Source: Saururus chinensis
Taxonomy: Eukaryota; Streptophyta; Magnoliopsida; Piperales; Saururaceae
Direction: 5' to 3'
DNA: 64,000 nt
Assembly: GCA_035235625.1 (NCBI GenBank)
Contig: CP141144.1
Span: 37,198,014 to 37,262,013 of the forward strand
The position numbers were made by a program, and so were the translations under genes. Of this stretch, positions 39,801 to 51,592 are shown piece after piece; the first letter of the stretch is position 1; every line of letters starts with the position of its first letter. The notes under the pieces are model-generated. The model was given only the letters and a program-made list of their open reading frames with translations. It ran no database searches and was not told where the DNA came from.

Positions 39801-42800
39801 TTCATCTTAACTTCTAATTACAATACCTTCCTTATTTCTTCCCTTTCAATCCAACTTACACCCCAATTCATTAATTTATTGCTGTAGATTTACCAATCTA
39901 TATTAAATAACCACTCTGGTAAGCCATAAATATGATTGCTTTTGTTAAAAATTGAAGGTTCTGTACTGCAGAGATATATCCAACAATAAATTCAATGGGC
40001 CTGCTATACCACCAAATTGTCAACAGGGATATGTGTAAGGCTGGTTTTACTTTTTTCATCTTAGTCTTCTATCTATGTTAGACCCTCCAGCCTTCCAATT
40101 CAAGCATGCATTTCTCTTTTCCCTTCCAGGAACTTGGTTGCTAGTTACTCATCTGCAGAAAACAGCTCGTAAGTATTTCCTAATTGTGTTTTTGAAATTC
40201 TATAACATAGCTTCCTTAATGTACATTCTTTTGTAGACTTCCTACCTGCTTAAGAAAGAATTTGCCTTGCCCTGGAGAAGCAGAATGTAAGTGTTCATAT
40301 TCACAACCTAAATTTGTGCATATAGTTCCCATCAAGCTGTTTCAAATTCACATGATATGCAGACAATACCTTGTTTATAAACTGTGGCGGAGGACAGCAG
40401 ACCATTGGCCAGAATGTATACCAAGATGACTCGTCAGCATCAGGAGAAGCATCATTTTATGAGAATCCAAGATGGGCATCTAGCAGTAGTGGGACTTACA
40501 TGGACAAAAATTCAAATTACACTGTGAAGAACTCCTCGGTGCTGACCATGGGTAATCCAGCCTTGTACATGACAGCTCGTAATTCGCCCGTCTCCCTTAC
40601 ATACTATGGCCTCTGTTTACAAAATGGCAAATACTCCATCCAACTTCACTTTTCTGAAATCGTTTTCACAAGTGATTCCACCTTCAGCAGTGTTGGTAGG
40701 CGTGTGTTTGATGTGTTCATCCAGGTTAGTTAGCCAAAATACATACAAATTTCCACATGCAATTTAGCATTTTATTCAGAGAAAGGTATTTTGGTATGTG
40801 AGAGCTTTTTCTTCATTTTTTCGAACTAGAAGGATTATAATAATAAAATTGATAGTTGAAATCTCTATTATGTATTTACAATGAACATTTTGTGCAGTCC
40901 TACGTATCAAAATCTTAGATTATACTTGAACTCCAAAAGTCTAAGCTTATGAAGAAGGGATTAACCACAGACATAAATGCAGGCTCGTTTAGGTTCTATA
41001 CAACATAAACGCAAAAACGCATAATCTTGCAGGACCTTCCACGTTTTTTTTTTCCCTGGAAAGAAAATTTATTATAACACAAGTAGAAACATGCAACAAG
41101 TGGGAAAGGGGATGAACCCCATATAATGGGTGGGAGGCATAAAAACTATTTAAGAAGAATAAAGAACATGATAATAGCCTGTCTAAGTAACAAAAACCTT
41201 GTTTCTCCAAATTAAGAATCTCATAAATATTTGGAGGGTGATCTCTAATATGCCCAAAAGTAGCTTCAATCATAGAAGAGACTCCCAAACTAGCCAGCTG
41301 ATCAAGTGCTGAATTTGTGTCACAGTTAACATTTGTGAAACCGACTTAAAGTTAAAATATGCGAACAAAATTAAAAATTTCTCGCCACAATAAGTGAGCT
41401 GTCAATGACCTTCCACAATGATACCATGTTTTTTCTTAAAATCATTTTCCTTTCACTTCATTAAAACTCTGATAGAACGTGAGATAAAAATTGGACCCCA
41501 AAAGCTTAACCTAATGGGAAAGGAACAAATAAATCATATCATAATTCTTATTATGATTTTGAATGACAAGTTGTTCGGTGTTAGACAGCCATGAGCAGAA
41601 AATGCAAGGGGCCTGTAAGCCATCTATGCTTCCTCCATCCTAATTTAATGTAAACTGCTATCTTAGACTCCGTCCCATATTAACAGCTCCATTTGATTTT
41701 TCAAAAAAATTAAAATTAGTTCATTTTGAAAAACCAAATGGAGCTATTAATGTGGGGCAGAGGAAGTATTAATATATGGCTCTTCATTCAAGACAATTAT
41801 GTTTTTGTGACCTCATTCATGCAGGGTCAAAGTGTTCTAAGAGATTTTAACATTGAAGATGAAGCTGGAGGTGCTGGTCGAGAATTAATTATGAATTTTA
41901 CAGCAAATGTTAGTGACCATACATTGGAGATTCACTTATATTGGGCGGGAAAAGGCACTAAAACTGTGCCTGACAGAGGCACTTATGGACCACTAATATC
42001 AGCTATTACGGTGACACCAAGTAAGATCAATGAATAACTCTTGAAGTGATCATCTAACATGATTATAGATACAGAGTTTATCAGTTCAAATGAGGGGAAG
42101 AAATGTTCCCAGTTGTATGTGGGCTCTTTTTGACTGTTTGTTATCATGGCAATATATGGTGCGCTAATAACAATGTGAACGAAAATTTTTGATTTAAAAA
42201 TAAACAGAGAGGAGTGTATTAAATTAATCAGTTAGGCTCTTTCTAATAGCTTAAGCTCTTAGGTAACTTGATTAACTTGGACGTTTTCTGCTAATTTTTT
42301 ATTTAGTGCCTCTTTGAATGACATCTTTCTGTGCAGAATTTAAATCCAAGAAGCTCTCTGTTGGCATTATTGCTGGAATTATTGTTGCATCCTGTTCAGC
42401 CATTATATTAATTTTCACACTTCTTTGGGTAAAATGCAGTTTTCGAAGGAAAAATCCTTTAGACAATGGTGAGATTCAGTTATTACTACATGTTGGATAA
42501 TTTGGTAATTTGGCATGGTAGCTGTTTTGCTTTTATATCCATTTTTGGACCATACCATAACAACTTGAACTTTTGAAGAAACTTATTTTCTAACATGGTT
42601 TCAGAGCAGGGAGAGCTTGTTCTGATCCCTTCAACTAGGATTGATATTGACTGATGGATTGTTCCTCAACGACTTGAGCATTTGAGCAATTTGATTTCAG
42701 TCAACATTTTTAACATTATATTCGAAAAAATGTCAACAAAATATTATGTAGATAAAACTTCATTTAGCTACATCAAAAGAAAAAGAACAAGAAATTGCTG

Positions 42801-44451
42801 AAGAAGCAGAAGTTTATACAGATACTTTGTGGGCTTGTTCAGTTTTTTACCATTTATCCTCACACTCAATGCTGCCAGATTTCAGTGGTGCTGAATTACA
42901 GACGGGTCATTTCAAGTTAAGACATATCAAAGCTGCTACAAACAACTTTAGTGACGAAAATAAGATAGGTGAAGGTGGATTTGGATCATTTTATAAGGCA
43001 AGTCATCGCTGATATACAAAGTCTAGATTTTGCATACAATTTTACATTTTATTTTTGAAGGGTCCATTTTTACATATATGCAGAGTAATTTTATTGAGTA
43101 CTCCCCTATCGCAGGGTACACTCTCAAATGGTACAGTAATTGCTGTAAAGCAGCTCTCTTCCAAATCAAAACATGGTAACCGCGAGTTCTTGAATGAGAT
43201 AGGCATGATATCTGCACTAGAGCATCCAAATCTTGTTAAACTCTATGGTTGTTGTGTGGAAGGAAATCAACTATTGCTACTGTACGAATTTATGGAGAAC
43301 AATAGTCTAGCCAATGCACTCTTTGGTAAGTCTGCAATTTCTACATAGAGTATAATTTAGTATAAAAGTGAAAAAATTATTAAGACTTCATTCTGTTGTA
43401 TGTCAAGAGTGTGGATCAAAACTTGATTGGGGGATGAGAAGCCAAATTTGCCTGGGGATAGCAAGGGGTTTGGCTTATCTTCATGAAGAATCAAGGCTGA
43501 AAATTGTTCATAGGGATATTAAAGCTGCCAATATTCTACTTGATAAAGATATGGCTGCCAAGATATCTGATTTTGGTCTTGCTAAACTTGATGATCTTCA
43601 GCAAACCCATATCAGTACTCGAATAGCTGGAACTATGTGAGTTATCTTTTCTCTTCCAAATGCATCCAATATCAGTTTTGCATGTCCTTAGTATGATGCA
43701 AATAGTAATTCTAATTTTACTTCTACTGCTTGACAGTTTTAAGCAGAAGAGTTAGATTCTAGGTACTTTTAGAATATAAATCTCATTTTTTACTCCTTAA
43801 TAATTCCCTGTAGAAAACATTCAAAGGTGATATATAATCTTTAGACGTGAAGATAATGCAATACTTCGGTAGTCCGTTACCATTAATAAACTTTTCCTCT
43901 TCCTGCAAAATTGACTCTTCACAACTGTAGAAATGCCGAACAGAACCTACTGTAATAGCCTTATTTATCTGCAATTAAAATATTCTTTCCAGAGGATACA
44001 TGGCTCCAGAATATGCATTACGGGGTCACCTGACAGAGAAAGCGGATGTATACAGCTTTGGAGTTGTCTTGCTGGAAATTGTCAGCGGAAAGAGCAATAC
44101 AAAGTCCAGACCAAAACAAAAATTTGTTTATCTTCTTGATTGGGTATCCAATTATTGACGTTCATAATCATATCACTACTATGTTTATCATCATATTCAT
44201 ATTTAGAACATATATTCATGTATGAAAAATATGTTCACATGTGATTGCAGGCCTGTGCCCTTCAGGAGGAGGGCAATCTCCTAGACCTTGTAGACTCCCG
44301 CCTTGGATCAGACTACTCACTGGAAGTGGCACTTAAAATACTCAATTTGGCCCTGTTGTGCACCGAGACATCGCCTGCTCTCCGGCCTACAATGTCATAT
44401 GTGGTGAGTATACTCGAGGGCAAAACAGATGTTTTTATCCCCAGAAATTGA
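27248..44451 (+). CDS. LRR-malectin receptor-like kinase, copy 2 (all 24 exons; probably impaired)
   Basis: Same family as copy 1, complete in the window. Exons: 27248-27371, 34839-34989, 35072-35143, 35343-35414, 35642-35713, 35799-35870, 36461-36532, 36615-36686, 36755-36826, 36941-37012, 37115-37189, 38662-38733, 39152-39217, 39972-40034, 40130-40168, 40237-40286, 40363-40724, 41825-42020, 42337-42468, 42879-42997, 43115-43325, 43408-43636, 43993-44143, 44251-44451. They total 2817 nt (938 codons plus stop), which supports the model. Approximate residues: signal peptide 1-34, Cys-rich cap to 91, LRRs 92-375, malectin 406-591, transmembrane about 597-620, kinase 659-930. Lys687, Asp782 (HRD) and Asp800 (DFG) are present, and APE is intact. 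Lesions: the exon 2 donor is GA instead of GT, and residue 673 of the glycine loop is Phe instead of Val. Introns 1 and 20 use GC donors. If exon 2 is not spliced at its normal site, the frame runs to a stop at 35057-35059. It may be an expressed variant or a young pseudogene. Confidence 0.88.
27387..27420. repeat. (CTAT)n microsatellite at the start of intron 1, copy 2
   Basis: CTATCTATCTATCTATTTG with degenerate units, beginning about 15 bp after the GC donor of exon 1. Confidence 0.85.
27480..27742 (-). pseudogene. Copia gag C-terminal fragment in intron 1, copy 2
   Basis: Minus-strand translation near 27740-27600 gives [10 protein letters not shown] and [14 protein letters not shown], a Glu/Lys-rich coiled-coil of the kind found at the gag C-terminus of large plant copia elements. 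Downstream codons contain several stops. It starts barely 100 bp from exon 1, so retroelement debris fills the intron almost to its donor. Confidence 0.5.
28355..29604 (-). repeat. Copia-type LTR in intron 1, copy 2
   Basis: The stretch contains the family blocks in order: GATCACTAGATTACTCTT, AGTTCTAGCCTCTATGCA, CGAGAAAAACCCAAACTCAGG, AGGTTTTCCTCTCTTTAAG, the ATCGATTGATAA cluster and a terminal TATATGTTCTTTCA. Related copies lie at 48170-49049, 57045-57821 and 59985-61245. A further partial copy seems to lie just before it (27920-28240). End positions are approximate. Confidence 0.65.
29615..29880 (-). pseudogene. LINE reverse-transcriptase fragment, copy 2 intron
   Basis: Duplicate of the fragment at 510-770. 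A one-base deletion (three T instead of four in the GTCAATTTCATG stretch) shifts the frame within the KIDLKKAY block. The downstream part still reads as a 67-residue minus-strand open frame (29563-29766) containing ISWVMEMFF. It lies inside the 7.5-kb first intron of the copy 2 kinase. Confidence 0.65.
29881..32330. other. Middle of intron 1, copy 2, no gene supported
   Basis: Duplicate of about 770-4330. It includes the deletion junction near 31745 and about 95 extra bp at 31916-32008. Short open frames are not conserved between the copies. Confidence 0.5.
32335..33475. mobile_element. Putative non-autonomous DNA element with GAGCTCGA-rich ends, copy 2
   Basis: Aligned duplicate of 4335-5476 with scattered substitutions. 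It sits in intron 1 of the copy 2 kinase gene. Confidence 0.4.
34990..34991 (+). other. Lost splice donor of exon 2 in copy 2 (GT to GA)
   Basis: Copy 1 reads GAGCAT|GTAAGC at 6955-6966. The same place in copy 2 reads GAGCAT|GAAAGC. The change removes the invariant T of the donor. The downstream acceptor (35070-35071) and exon 3 are unchanged, so only the donor is affected. Reading through would add about 22 codons before a stop at 35057-35059 and would delete all LRR, malectin and kinase domains. Confidence 0.85.
36847..36888. repeat. (CT)n(CA)n microsatellite, copy 2 intron
   Basis: Longer allele of the microsatellite at 8846-8878, which indicates slippage after the duplication. Confidence 0.9.
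40944..41626 (-). mobile_element. LINE 3' fragment inserted in the malectin intron, copy 2 only
   Basis: A 683-bp insertion absent from copy 1 (junction in copy 1 near 12885). TCTA stands at both ends. On the minus strand it reads [18 protein letters not shown] and then [20 protein letters not shown], which matches the end of the RNase H region of plant LINEs (typically NSVAD-LA-LG followed by NLDKxGxPYL). A 3' untranslated part follows. The element is 5'-truncated. It inserted after the segmental duplication. Confidence 0.65.
41664..41768. mobile_element. Stowaway-like MITE in the malectin intron, copy 2
   Basis: Duplicate of 12923-13031 with a four-base deletion in its left end (GTCCGTCCC to GTCCC). 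The insertion predates the segmental duplication. Confidence 0.75.
42998..43114 (+). other. GC-AG intron inside the kinase glycine loop, copy 2
   Basis: The donor is AAG|GCAAGT and the acceptor CGCAG, as in copy 1. The exon just before it carries the Val-to-Phe change of the glycine loop (GSFYK). Confidence 0.83.
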
Positions 44452-45177
44452 CTTTTGCTCATCAACAAAGGAGTCGTTCAATGTTGAGGCTTCAACAAGG
44501 CTACCATCAGGCTGTAGACAAAGCAAGGTGCAACTCAGTTGCAATATGTCTAGTGATGGACCTTGGTGTCATACCTATGACACTCAAGGAGATGGCTTAA
44601 CAACTATTATTATTTTTGACGTCCAACTCAATGAAGGTGATTAAATTTTAAATTGATGTTGATTTAAACTAAAATAATGGTGATTACATTTTACTATAAT
44701 TTTGAATTTTTTTTTGTTAATGAGGGGTGTCTGAGTCCTTAGGACGGACTAATTATTATCAATCAAAGAGAAGACAATTACAATAATATAAGGGATGCCT
44801 ATCCTAACGTCCCAATGGCATGAAGAATACATAAATCCGAGTTAGGGAGTTCAAGATATGACTGGCAAAAAATTATTGTCAGGAAGTGTATATATATGGG
44901 ATCTTTTTAAAAAGTTTTAGAAAATATAATCATATGGTTTGGTTGATAGAGTTTATTGGTACAAAAACTGCATAAATGTGAAGTTAGAATTTTAAAATAA
45001 AAAATATTTTAACAACGTGAATTTTTAAATGTCAAAAATTTACTTCATCATTTTTAAATTATTAATAAGTAGGGTCCATACAAATAAATGCCATTCATTG
45101 AGTTTTGACGTGTGAAAATTCAGGTTGCCGTAGCATTACTCTTTTAAAATATGACCCTTAGAAAGTTACAAATAATA

Positions 45178-45581
45178 TCATGTGGATGTGGGGCTCATGT
45201 ACCAACAGCCTATGGTCAATGAATCGCCCTGGATAAGAATGCTATCAATGTTAAAGATACCTGCCAAGCCATAGTCCTTGCAAACAGGCAGTAACCTAGT
45301 AATGAGCAGAGATGTCAGACCGATTCTAGCAGACTTATCATAAATGCTAGCATCGGAGGGTGGAACTCTGTGGTGGGTGGCTCGTGTTTGAATGTGGTGG
45401 GGCATTCCAATAATGCTTAATGGTTTTGAAGTGTTCAAAGAAAGACTCGTTAAATGTCGGAATTTTGAGAATCCATTGTCAAAGAGGACAAAATTTGACT
45501 TAAAGCCATGAAGAAGAGTTTATGGACTCCATGAGAACCCAAGAAGTTGAAGAGAAGGGGATATAGCCACTACAGGAAGGG
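45178..45581. other. 3' end of the right duplication unit, no gene supported
   Basis: Duplicate of 16442-16845. It ends in CACTACAGGAAGGG, after which the flanks differ. Confidence 0.4.
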
Positions 45582-46800
45582 TGATTATGTGGTTTTAGAC
45601 AAAATTAATTGTCTACATACTTAAACCATATGAATTGCGTAAGAGAATGATTCTTTTGAGATTGAAAAACCAAAAAAAGAGCTTTGAGAGAAGAGTCAAG
45701 GATTGAAGTGGATTTGAAGAGAATAATAAAGGAAGATGTCAAGGTTTTAAGAAAGGATTCTTCATTGCGAGTTCGCGAACTAGAAGAACCATAGGTGGAT
45801 TTTCATACTGAAAAGGTAGGATAGTTTAACCTTCACTTTAGATAATACAAATCTTGGAGAGCATGTTAGAAGAGACCTAATTTAGTATTCTTTGAATGAT
45901 TGTATGATATGGATATATGTGGTATCCTTTCATCCTCTATTAATAGCTCTATTTAAAAATTTTGTAATTTTTATTAAAGGGTTGGACCAATAGTAAAAAA
46001 AGTTGGTTGATATGTTTTCACATGAGATGCGTACAAGACCTCTTCTTGAGGCATTTTCTTATCTCTGCCTCACTGAAAAGCTCCTGCTTTTTTCCTCTAA
46101 TGCTATGATTCCTTCCATGGTGTCCATCCCTTCATGCACGCTATCCCCCTGCCCGCCTCATTCTACTGACATGACCATGCTCACCTTCGTTACCTTATGA
46201 CTCATGTGTCTTGCCCCCTTTCTCCACTGCAAGCAGAAGAGGACGGAGGGACGTCTCTCCGCCATGGTGAAAATTTTGCTGCATACACCAAGAGGCAGCA
46301 TGGACGGCCAGGCACAATCCCCATTCATGGATATTCTCACCTCCGACAAGTTGTTCAGTTCTTGGCTTTGGTTGATGCCTTCTCCGGATGCAGGGGAGAA
46401 GGTTGTGTAGTTGTTTTTAGACCCGGGAGAAGGTGGTGGCAAGGACGTGGGAGAGAAATGCGAGAGATTAAATGTGATGGAGGTGGATACCAGGGAGGTA
46501 TGCGAGAGGAGCGAGGAGGTGAAGGGAGTGCGGAAGAAGAGGGGGAGGGGAAGGAAGAAACAACATGCACAACAATAAAGGAGATGTTGGACCATGGTAT
46601 AGGCTCCGGTTTGGTTTGGTTCAATGTGTCGTAGTCTGGATGAACCGGTACGGGTCACGAGGTAGGGGCGGATGTGCCAACACCACATGTTTCCTTGTTA
46701 CACATAATTCGAATGGGACCCGCACATATCACACACGTACACTAGACATATATCTATGTGTGTATTTTTACATTGTGGGTCCCAGACGCGCAAATTAGGT
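45582..46800. other. Unassigned sequence with overlapping long open frames
   Basis: The stretch holds a 176-residue minus-strand frame (46158-46688) and a 145-residue plus-strand frame (46197-46634) that overlap. Both are Ser/Pro- or Gly/Arg/Glu-rich and have no recognisable domain. Purine-rich composition probably keeps both frames open. A real gene is not supported. Confidence 0.35.
45923..45975. mobile_element. Left half of a Stowaway-like MITE
   Basis: TATCCTTTCATCCTCTATTAATAGCTCTATTT resembles the left end of the Stowaway element at 12923 (CTCCGTCCGTCCCATATTAATAGCTCC). The matching right end is not nearby. A possible partner is at 47894-47976. Confidence 0.4.
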
Positions 46801-47078
46801 GTTGAGAGTGGGACCCGCGTGCTAAGCGAGGGGTCGACCCTGTCACGGGCTTGGCCGTGTGCAGGGGTCCAGGCTTCCACGGGCTCTGTGGGTACAGAGC
46901 CCGCTCCCATTGTGTTAAACCCTCTAGTGAAACCGGAATGATGTAATCAGCATGATCTATTTGAATCAGCCCACTTACTAAAGCCCATAAGAAATAGCCT
47001 AATTATGTCCTGCTTATATATGGAAGGTAGGGAGAGTGAATAATGGAGAGAATAAGAGATAATATTTTCTCTTATTCT

Positions 47079-47621
47079 AAATGAATGGGTCGTCCCCCCT
47101 CTATGTGGATCTGATTTTCAATTGGATCTCTCTCTCCCATTCTTGGCTGCCCCCTTCTCTTCCTTGGTGTGACCTGCTCCTCCATTGGGAGAAGCTGCTG
47201 GCCGCCCCTCCTCTCCCTTCTCCAAGGTGCTTTAGGCGGGCTAAAAGGAAGGAGGGCACTCCTCTTCATTGCTGGGTTGTTATGGAGCATGAGCGAGCTG
47301 ATTTGTTGCTGAGTTTCATCAAATCAAGGAAGGTGTAGAGGGATCAACACATAGGTAATTCACTCTAATCCTTAAATTGATTTGATCTTGCAATTGGCAT
47401 GCTAGATCTATTAAGGAGAGCGAACAAGGGCTGATTTGGCCCAGGTCAGTTCGTCATCACTCCTATTTATATATCTCCCTTTGATTATTTGTATTAGTTG
47501 CATGTTTATTGCTAATTGGATTTAGTTTTTGCATGTTTATGGTGTAGATCTATTAAAGTTTGAATTTTTGATGTGCGCCAACCCCTCTTACCAGCTTCCG
47601 CTGCAGGCTGGCCACTCTATA
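47079..47621 (+). repeat. Copia LTR, probably solo, related to 17180-17723
   Basis: The stretch aligns with the 5' LTR at 17180 from AAATGAATGGG to CACTCTATA. No primer-binding site follows, so it is a solo LTR or a fragment. Upstream, CTTATATATGG at 47012 looks like an LTR TATA box, so the LTR probably begins further left, perhaps near TGTTAAACC at 46911. That start is a guess. Confidence 0.6.
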
Positions 47622-47893
47622 GGAGACTAGGGATTCGTTGTATCCATTTATGTCTTCGTTCAGTGTGATGTAGAGGAAATCAAGCAAGAGTGTGATTAGC
47701 CTCTGAAATCGCAACAGTGTGATCAGCTTGTGAACTCGAATGACAACAATACCTCATCATAGGCACCTCACCATCCTCCTCCCCATCACTTGTTTTCCCT
47801 CCGCCCTTCTCCCTTCTCGTCTGTGCCATTGGATAAGCTAGAGCAACTTAAAAAAGCTAAGTGTAAGAAGCTTTTTAGATGCTTTTTAAAGTA

Positions 47894-47976
47894 ATCAAAT
47901 TGCAACAAATGGAGCTATTAATATTGATCACATTTTCTTTTCCAATTGGAGCTATTAATAGTGGACAAAGGGAGTA
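47894..47976. mobile_element. Right half of a Stowaway-like MITE
   Basis: TGGAGCTATTAATAGTGGACAAAGGGAGTA is a clear Stowaway right end (reverse complement TACTCCCTTTGTCCAC). Another TGGAGCTATTAAT lies 45 bp upstream. Confidence 0.55.
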
Positions 47977-48169
47977 TTATGGTTTAGGCTTCAACTAGTG
48001 TTTGAACATATGGGTATATATCTTGCATTTGACTTTACTTTAGCAATCAAAACTATGTTCGTTTTATGTATGTTTTGAAGTCCTAGGAGTTTGACTAGGT
48101 TAGTGATGTATCGATTCATATTTGTTATAAAATTCAAGTTGGAAGACTTAATCATAATATTACAGGTAA

Positions 48170-49049
48170 ATTTTACACAACCACATACACAAACGCTTCT
48201 AATTTTTTAAAACTTTATTTGTTTAATAACCTAACAGATCACTAGATTTCTCTTAAAATTAATACTTTAACAAGCAATAATTAAGAGTTCCACCCTCTTT
48301 GCATAGAATTTTTTTCTTTAGCAGAAAAAATAAAAACCTAATTACTACACATATTCATGATCAAGCTATCAAACTATAAAGCATATAAGATCACACAAGG
48401 ATTTAATGTGGAGAAGCCCAACTTGGGTAAAAGGTATAAACTCTTTTTCTCTAATCTCATCTAGGTTTTCCTCTATACAATTTTGTGATTTCTTAACCCA
48501 TATATAGCTCTTTAAATCAGTTTAGGTCTTCGACTTGAATAAGAAAAAAAAAAAGACTTAATTAGGGTAACAAGTCCTTTAAGCAATCAATCGTTCCAAA
48601 TAGTGATTGATCGTTTACTATTGCTTTGTGCACAATACTTCAAGCGATTAATCGATTCACGAAAGTGATCGATTGATAACCCTTGGCTTCATTTTACAAA
48701 GGGAAAATTTGGTTGCTGATCGATTATTTTGTTCTTCATATTGTGAAGCGATCAATCGTTCATTTTTTATTTTTACCATTTTACCCTTTTTAACCCTAAA
48801 ATCTTGTAAAACCTCTGAAATCACTTCTGAAACTTGTCTAAATGTTAAAAAGCATTCAACATTCTTCAGTCTTCTATATTGATCCATAAGAACATGTATA
48901 TTCCTATTTTTCAAGTCTGCCAATTCCAAATCGACTTGACCATAACATCTAATTAGATTCTAAGACTCAATACATACACAAGCTTTCTAAACATAATTTT
49001 GACAAAAAAATCATATAATAACTTAACATATGACTCATATGTTCTTACA
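48170..49049 (-). repeat. Copia-type LTR with adjacent polypurine tract
   Basis: Same family as 28355-29604: AGATCACTAGATTTCTCTT, AAGAGTTCCACCCTCTTTGCA, GTGGAGAAGCCCAACTTGGG, AGGTTTTCCTCTATACAA, then a run of CGATTGATCG-type motifs. It ends TGTTCTTACA at 49049. Next to it is ATCTCCCCCCATTGG, on the minus strand a polypurine tract, so this is the 3' LTR of a minus-strand element lying to the right. Confidence 0.7.
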
Positions 49050-51350
49050 ATCTCCCCCCATTGGCTATTTCTTATAAAAATACTACATATTTAGAAATCA
49101 AATCTTGATATTGTATATTGACTTTTAAATTGTACAAAATACAAGTAGGCACTACATAGACTTAACATATACTCATTTAACATAAACTCTTTTCTTTTAA
49201 ATTGAGCTTAAAAAGCCTTATATAATAATGTACTTATCCTCCACACTTAAAATCAAATTGATTTGCATAGTAGAATGTCAATCAAATATAAAGATAAGTA
49301 TTTTAATTTTCATTAATCATTTCTCCACCTTATTGACATAAATAGACAAAAAGTAAAAGCTATCAGGAAATGAAAATGTTAATCAAGCGTATTGTCAAGT
49401 ACATAATCATTAAGACATGAAATTGAAATAATCATAATATATCACATGCCCATCATCTTTAGACACTGACTCTCCCCCTTAATCTATAGAATTCATATCT
49501 AATGTGGCGTTGTATCTACAAACAAGAACATACCAATGTAATATTATTTCAAGAAACAAGTAAACACAAAATTTAAATATTCAACAATTCAAGCAACAAC
49601 ATGAGAATTTCAAATTAAGAAGAATCATGACAAGTTTACTTTTGGACAGAAAATATATGAGCAATTAAGACTGTCTAAAAATTCAATTAATTATTTGCTT
49701 TAACTTTGAAATACTCATTTTCACAAATGCGCTTTAAAAACTTTGAGCTATAAAATTTTTTTGTTTTAAAAAATAAATCATGACAAATTCTAATGCTAAA
49801 AACATTGAATTCCTTTGAAAGCATTTCGAGTTGAGATTAAGAAAAGAATAAAACATTAAAACAAGCAATGTTTAGTTCCTTTTGACAAGTTTTTTTATTA
49901 ATTTCCCTTTAATCTATTTGCATCCATACATTATGTTCATTAATACCTTGCCTTAAATAAGTCAAATTATTTGTATGTGATTGTCAATTTTATTGTCTTC
50001 TTTTTGAAAAGATTAATCATCTTTTATTAAAATTTGAAGAAAACCACCAATGTTTGTCTATTTTAATCTTTAATCTACTAAGATCACCTTTAACCAAACT
50101 GAAATAAATTTGTTTAGACCCTAGTAAAGACTAAGTTCACATTTTCAACTATATTTGGCTAGAATCTATGTACATGATTTTTCTAAAATGATAAAAACAA
50201 TCAAAAGCTCATAAAATATGCCCCTGCCTTTTTTGGTGTTATCATATTTTTCCTCAATTCATTTTCCATAGCTTGTTTTTTCTAAATCCTCCCCACATGC
50301 ATCATTCATTTTTTCATTCTTTTCTTTCCTTTTTATTCATTTTTCTTGATGTTAAGCGGATGGGAGCTAGATGCTAGCTTAGGCCGACCTAAGTAGGTAG
50401 CCTTCCCCATCATCTTTAAGAGGACAATTTTATTAAAAGAGATATTAAAAGTTCATAAGATTGATAAAACATTAAAGTACAATACATGAAATTTTCTTTT
50501 CATTTGAATTCTAAATTGAAATCTTGCCAAAAATCCTCAAATTTGATTACCCGAACTCCACTAAAATCCAAACGCTTAAGTCAACTTATGTTTAAGAATT
50601 CTCACTTGATGTTCATACATAAAAGTGACTTGAGGCTCATCATGATTTGTGTAATTTTTAAAAATTAAAGATTTGCAACATCAAGCAAAAGAAAATCAAA
50701 TTTATCTTCACTCTCTTTGGTGCATCCTTCTCTTAGTTAAGGTATGTTTGACTACTAATCATGTTGATTTTCAGCTTAAAAGAAACTTAATTTCAAAATT
50801 TCTTAAGTGCTAAACTTAAATAAAATCTAATCATGTTGCTTTGTTTTGCTTTTTTATCAAATTCTATTTGTTTGCATTATTTTATTTTAATTCAAAACCT
50901 ATGAATTGAAAGCATGTAAAAGCAAATTAAAATGCAAGAAAACTAAAAAACATGAATATCTAAATGATAGAAAGAATTAAACTAAAGACACAAATCATAA
51001 TATTTTACTTAGAGATTTGATACTCCTTAGCCTTGCCTAGCCATCAAATCTAAAGGTAACTTAAGGTAGACTTCCTTGTCATATCAACATGAGAGCTAAA
51101 ATTATGGAAGACATCTTTTCTGATCAAAATTTAAAAAGTTTTCTTCTTATTGTCTTGAGTAACTTTCTTTGGTATGGAGTTTGATGTGCACTTTCTACTC
51201 CATGTGTTTTTCTTTTGAGGTTTCTTATGGTATGAATTTATTTTATTTATCTTCTTAGGAAAATTGTTCAACTATGAAGCACCATAACTCTCCTTAAATT
51301 CTGATTTGTTCATGACACATTTACTAAGGCAATTTATGTTGTGTTTCACA
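49050..51350 (-). other. Non-coding internal sequence of the copia-type element
   Basis: The stretch starts at the polypurine tract and is AT-rich. It shares blocks with 57822-58090 (AAATCAAATCTTGA, TGTACTTATC, AAAATCAAATT), which also follow an LTR of the same family. No reverse transcriptase, integrase or gag is visible, so this is probably the long untranslated 3' region typical of some large copia elements, or decayed sequence. Confidence 0.45.
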
Positions 51351-51592
51351 ACTTGAATTTGTCTATTAGGGACTTATAATTATTACTCCTTCAATGTCCC
51401 TTCCTATGGTTAGACATTGGATTGTGATTCACAAGAATTTCTTTTGTTTTTGTCATGTGATCATATTTTCTTAGGTTCATAGGTTCTTTAGCCTTGACAA
51501 ACTTAGTGACACCATTAAATTACTACGATCCTAGTCCTCTTTTATCTCATTAAATCCTAGTCCTCTTTTATCACTACCATTCTTTCCCATGT

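Larger units (their letters stand above)
29113..45581. repeat. Segmental tandem duplication, right unit
   Basis: Counterpart of 1-16845. It lacks the 1.09-kb block of copy 1 at a junction near 31745. It has about 95 extra bp at 31916-32008 and a 683-bp LINE insertion at 40944-41626. It ends at 45581 after CACTACAGGAAGGG, beyond which the two flanks are unrelated. The true left end of the homology lies before 29113 but cannot be tested, since the matching copy 1 sequence is outside the window. Confidence 0.95.

Noticed and set aside
44358-44644. Open frames overlapping the end of the copy 2 kinase
   Set aside because: They are alternative frames of exon 24; the part after the stop is treated as the out-of-frame tail remnant, not a separate gene.
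46158-46688. 176-residue minus-strand open frame
   Set aside because: It overlaps a 145-residue frame on the other strand; both are low-complexity and purine/pyrimidine-biased with no domain, so composition explains them.
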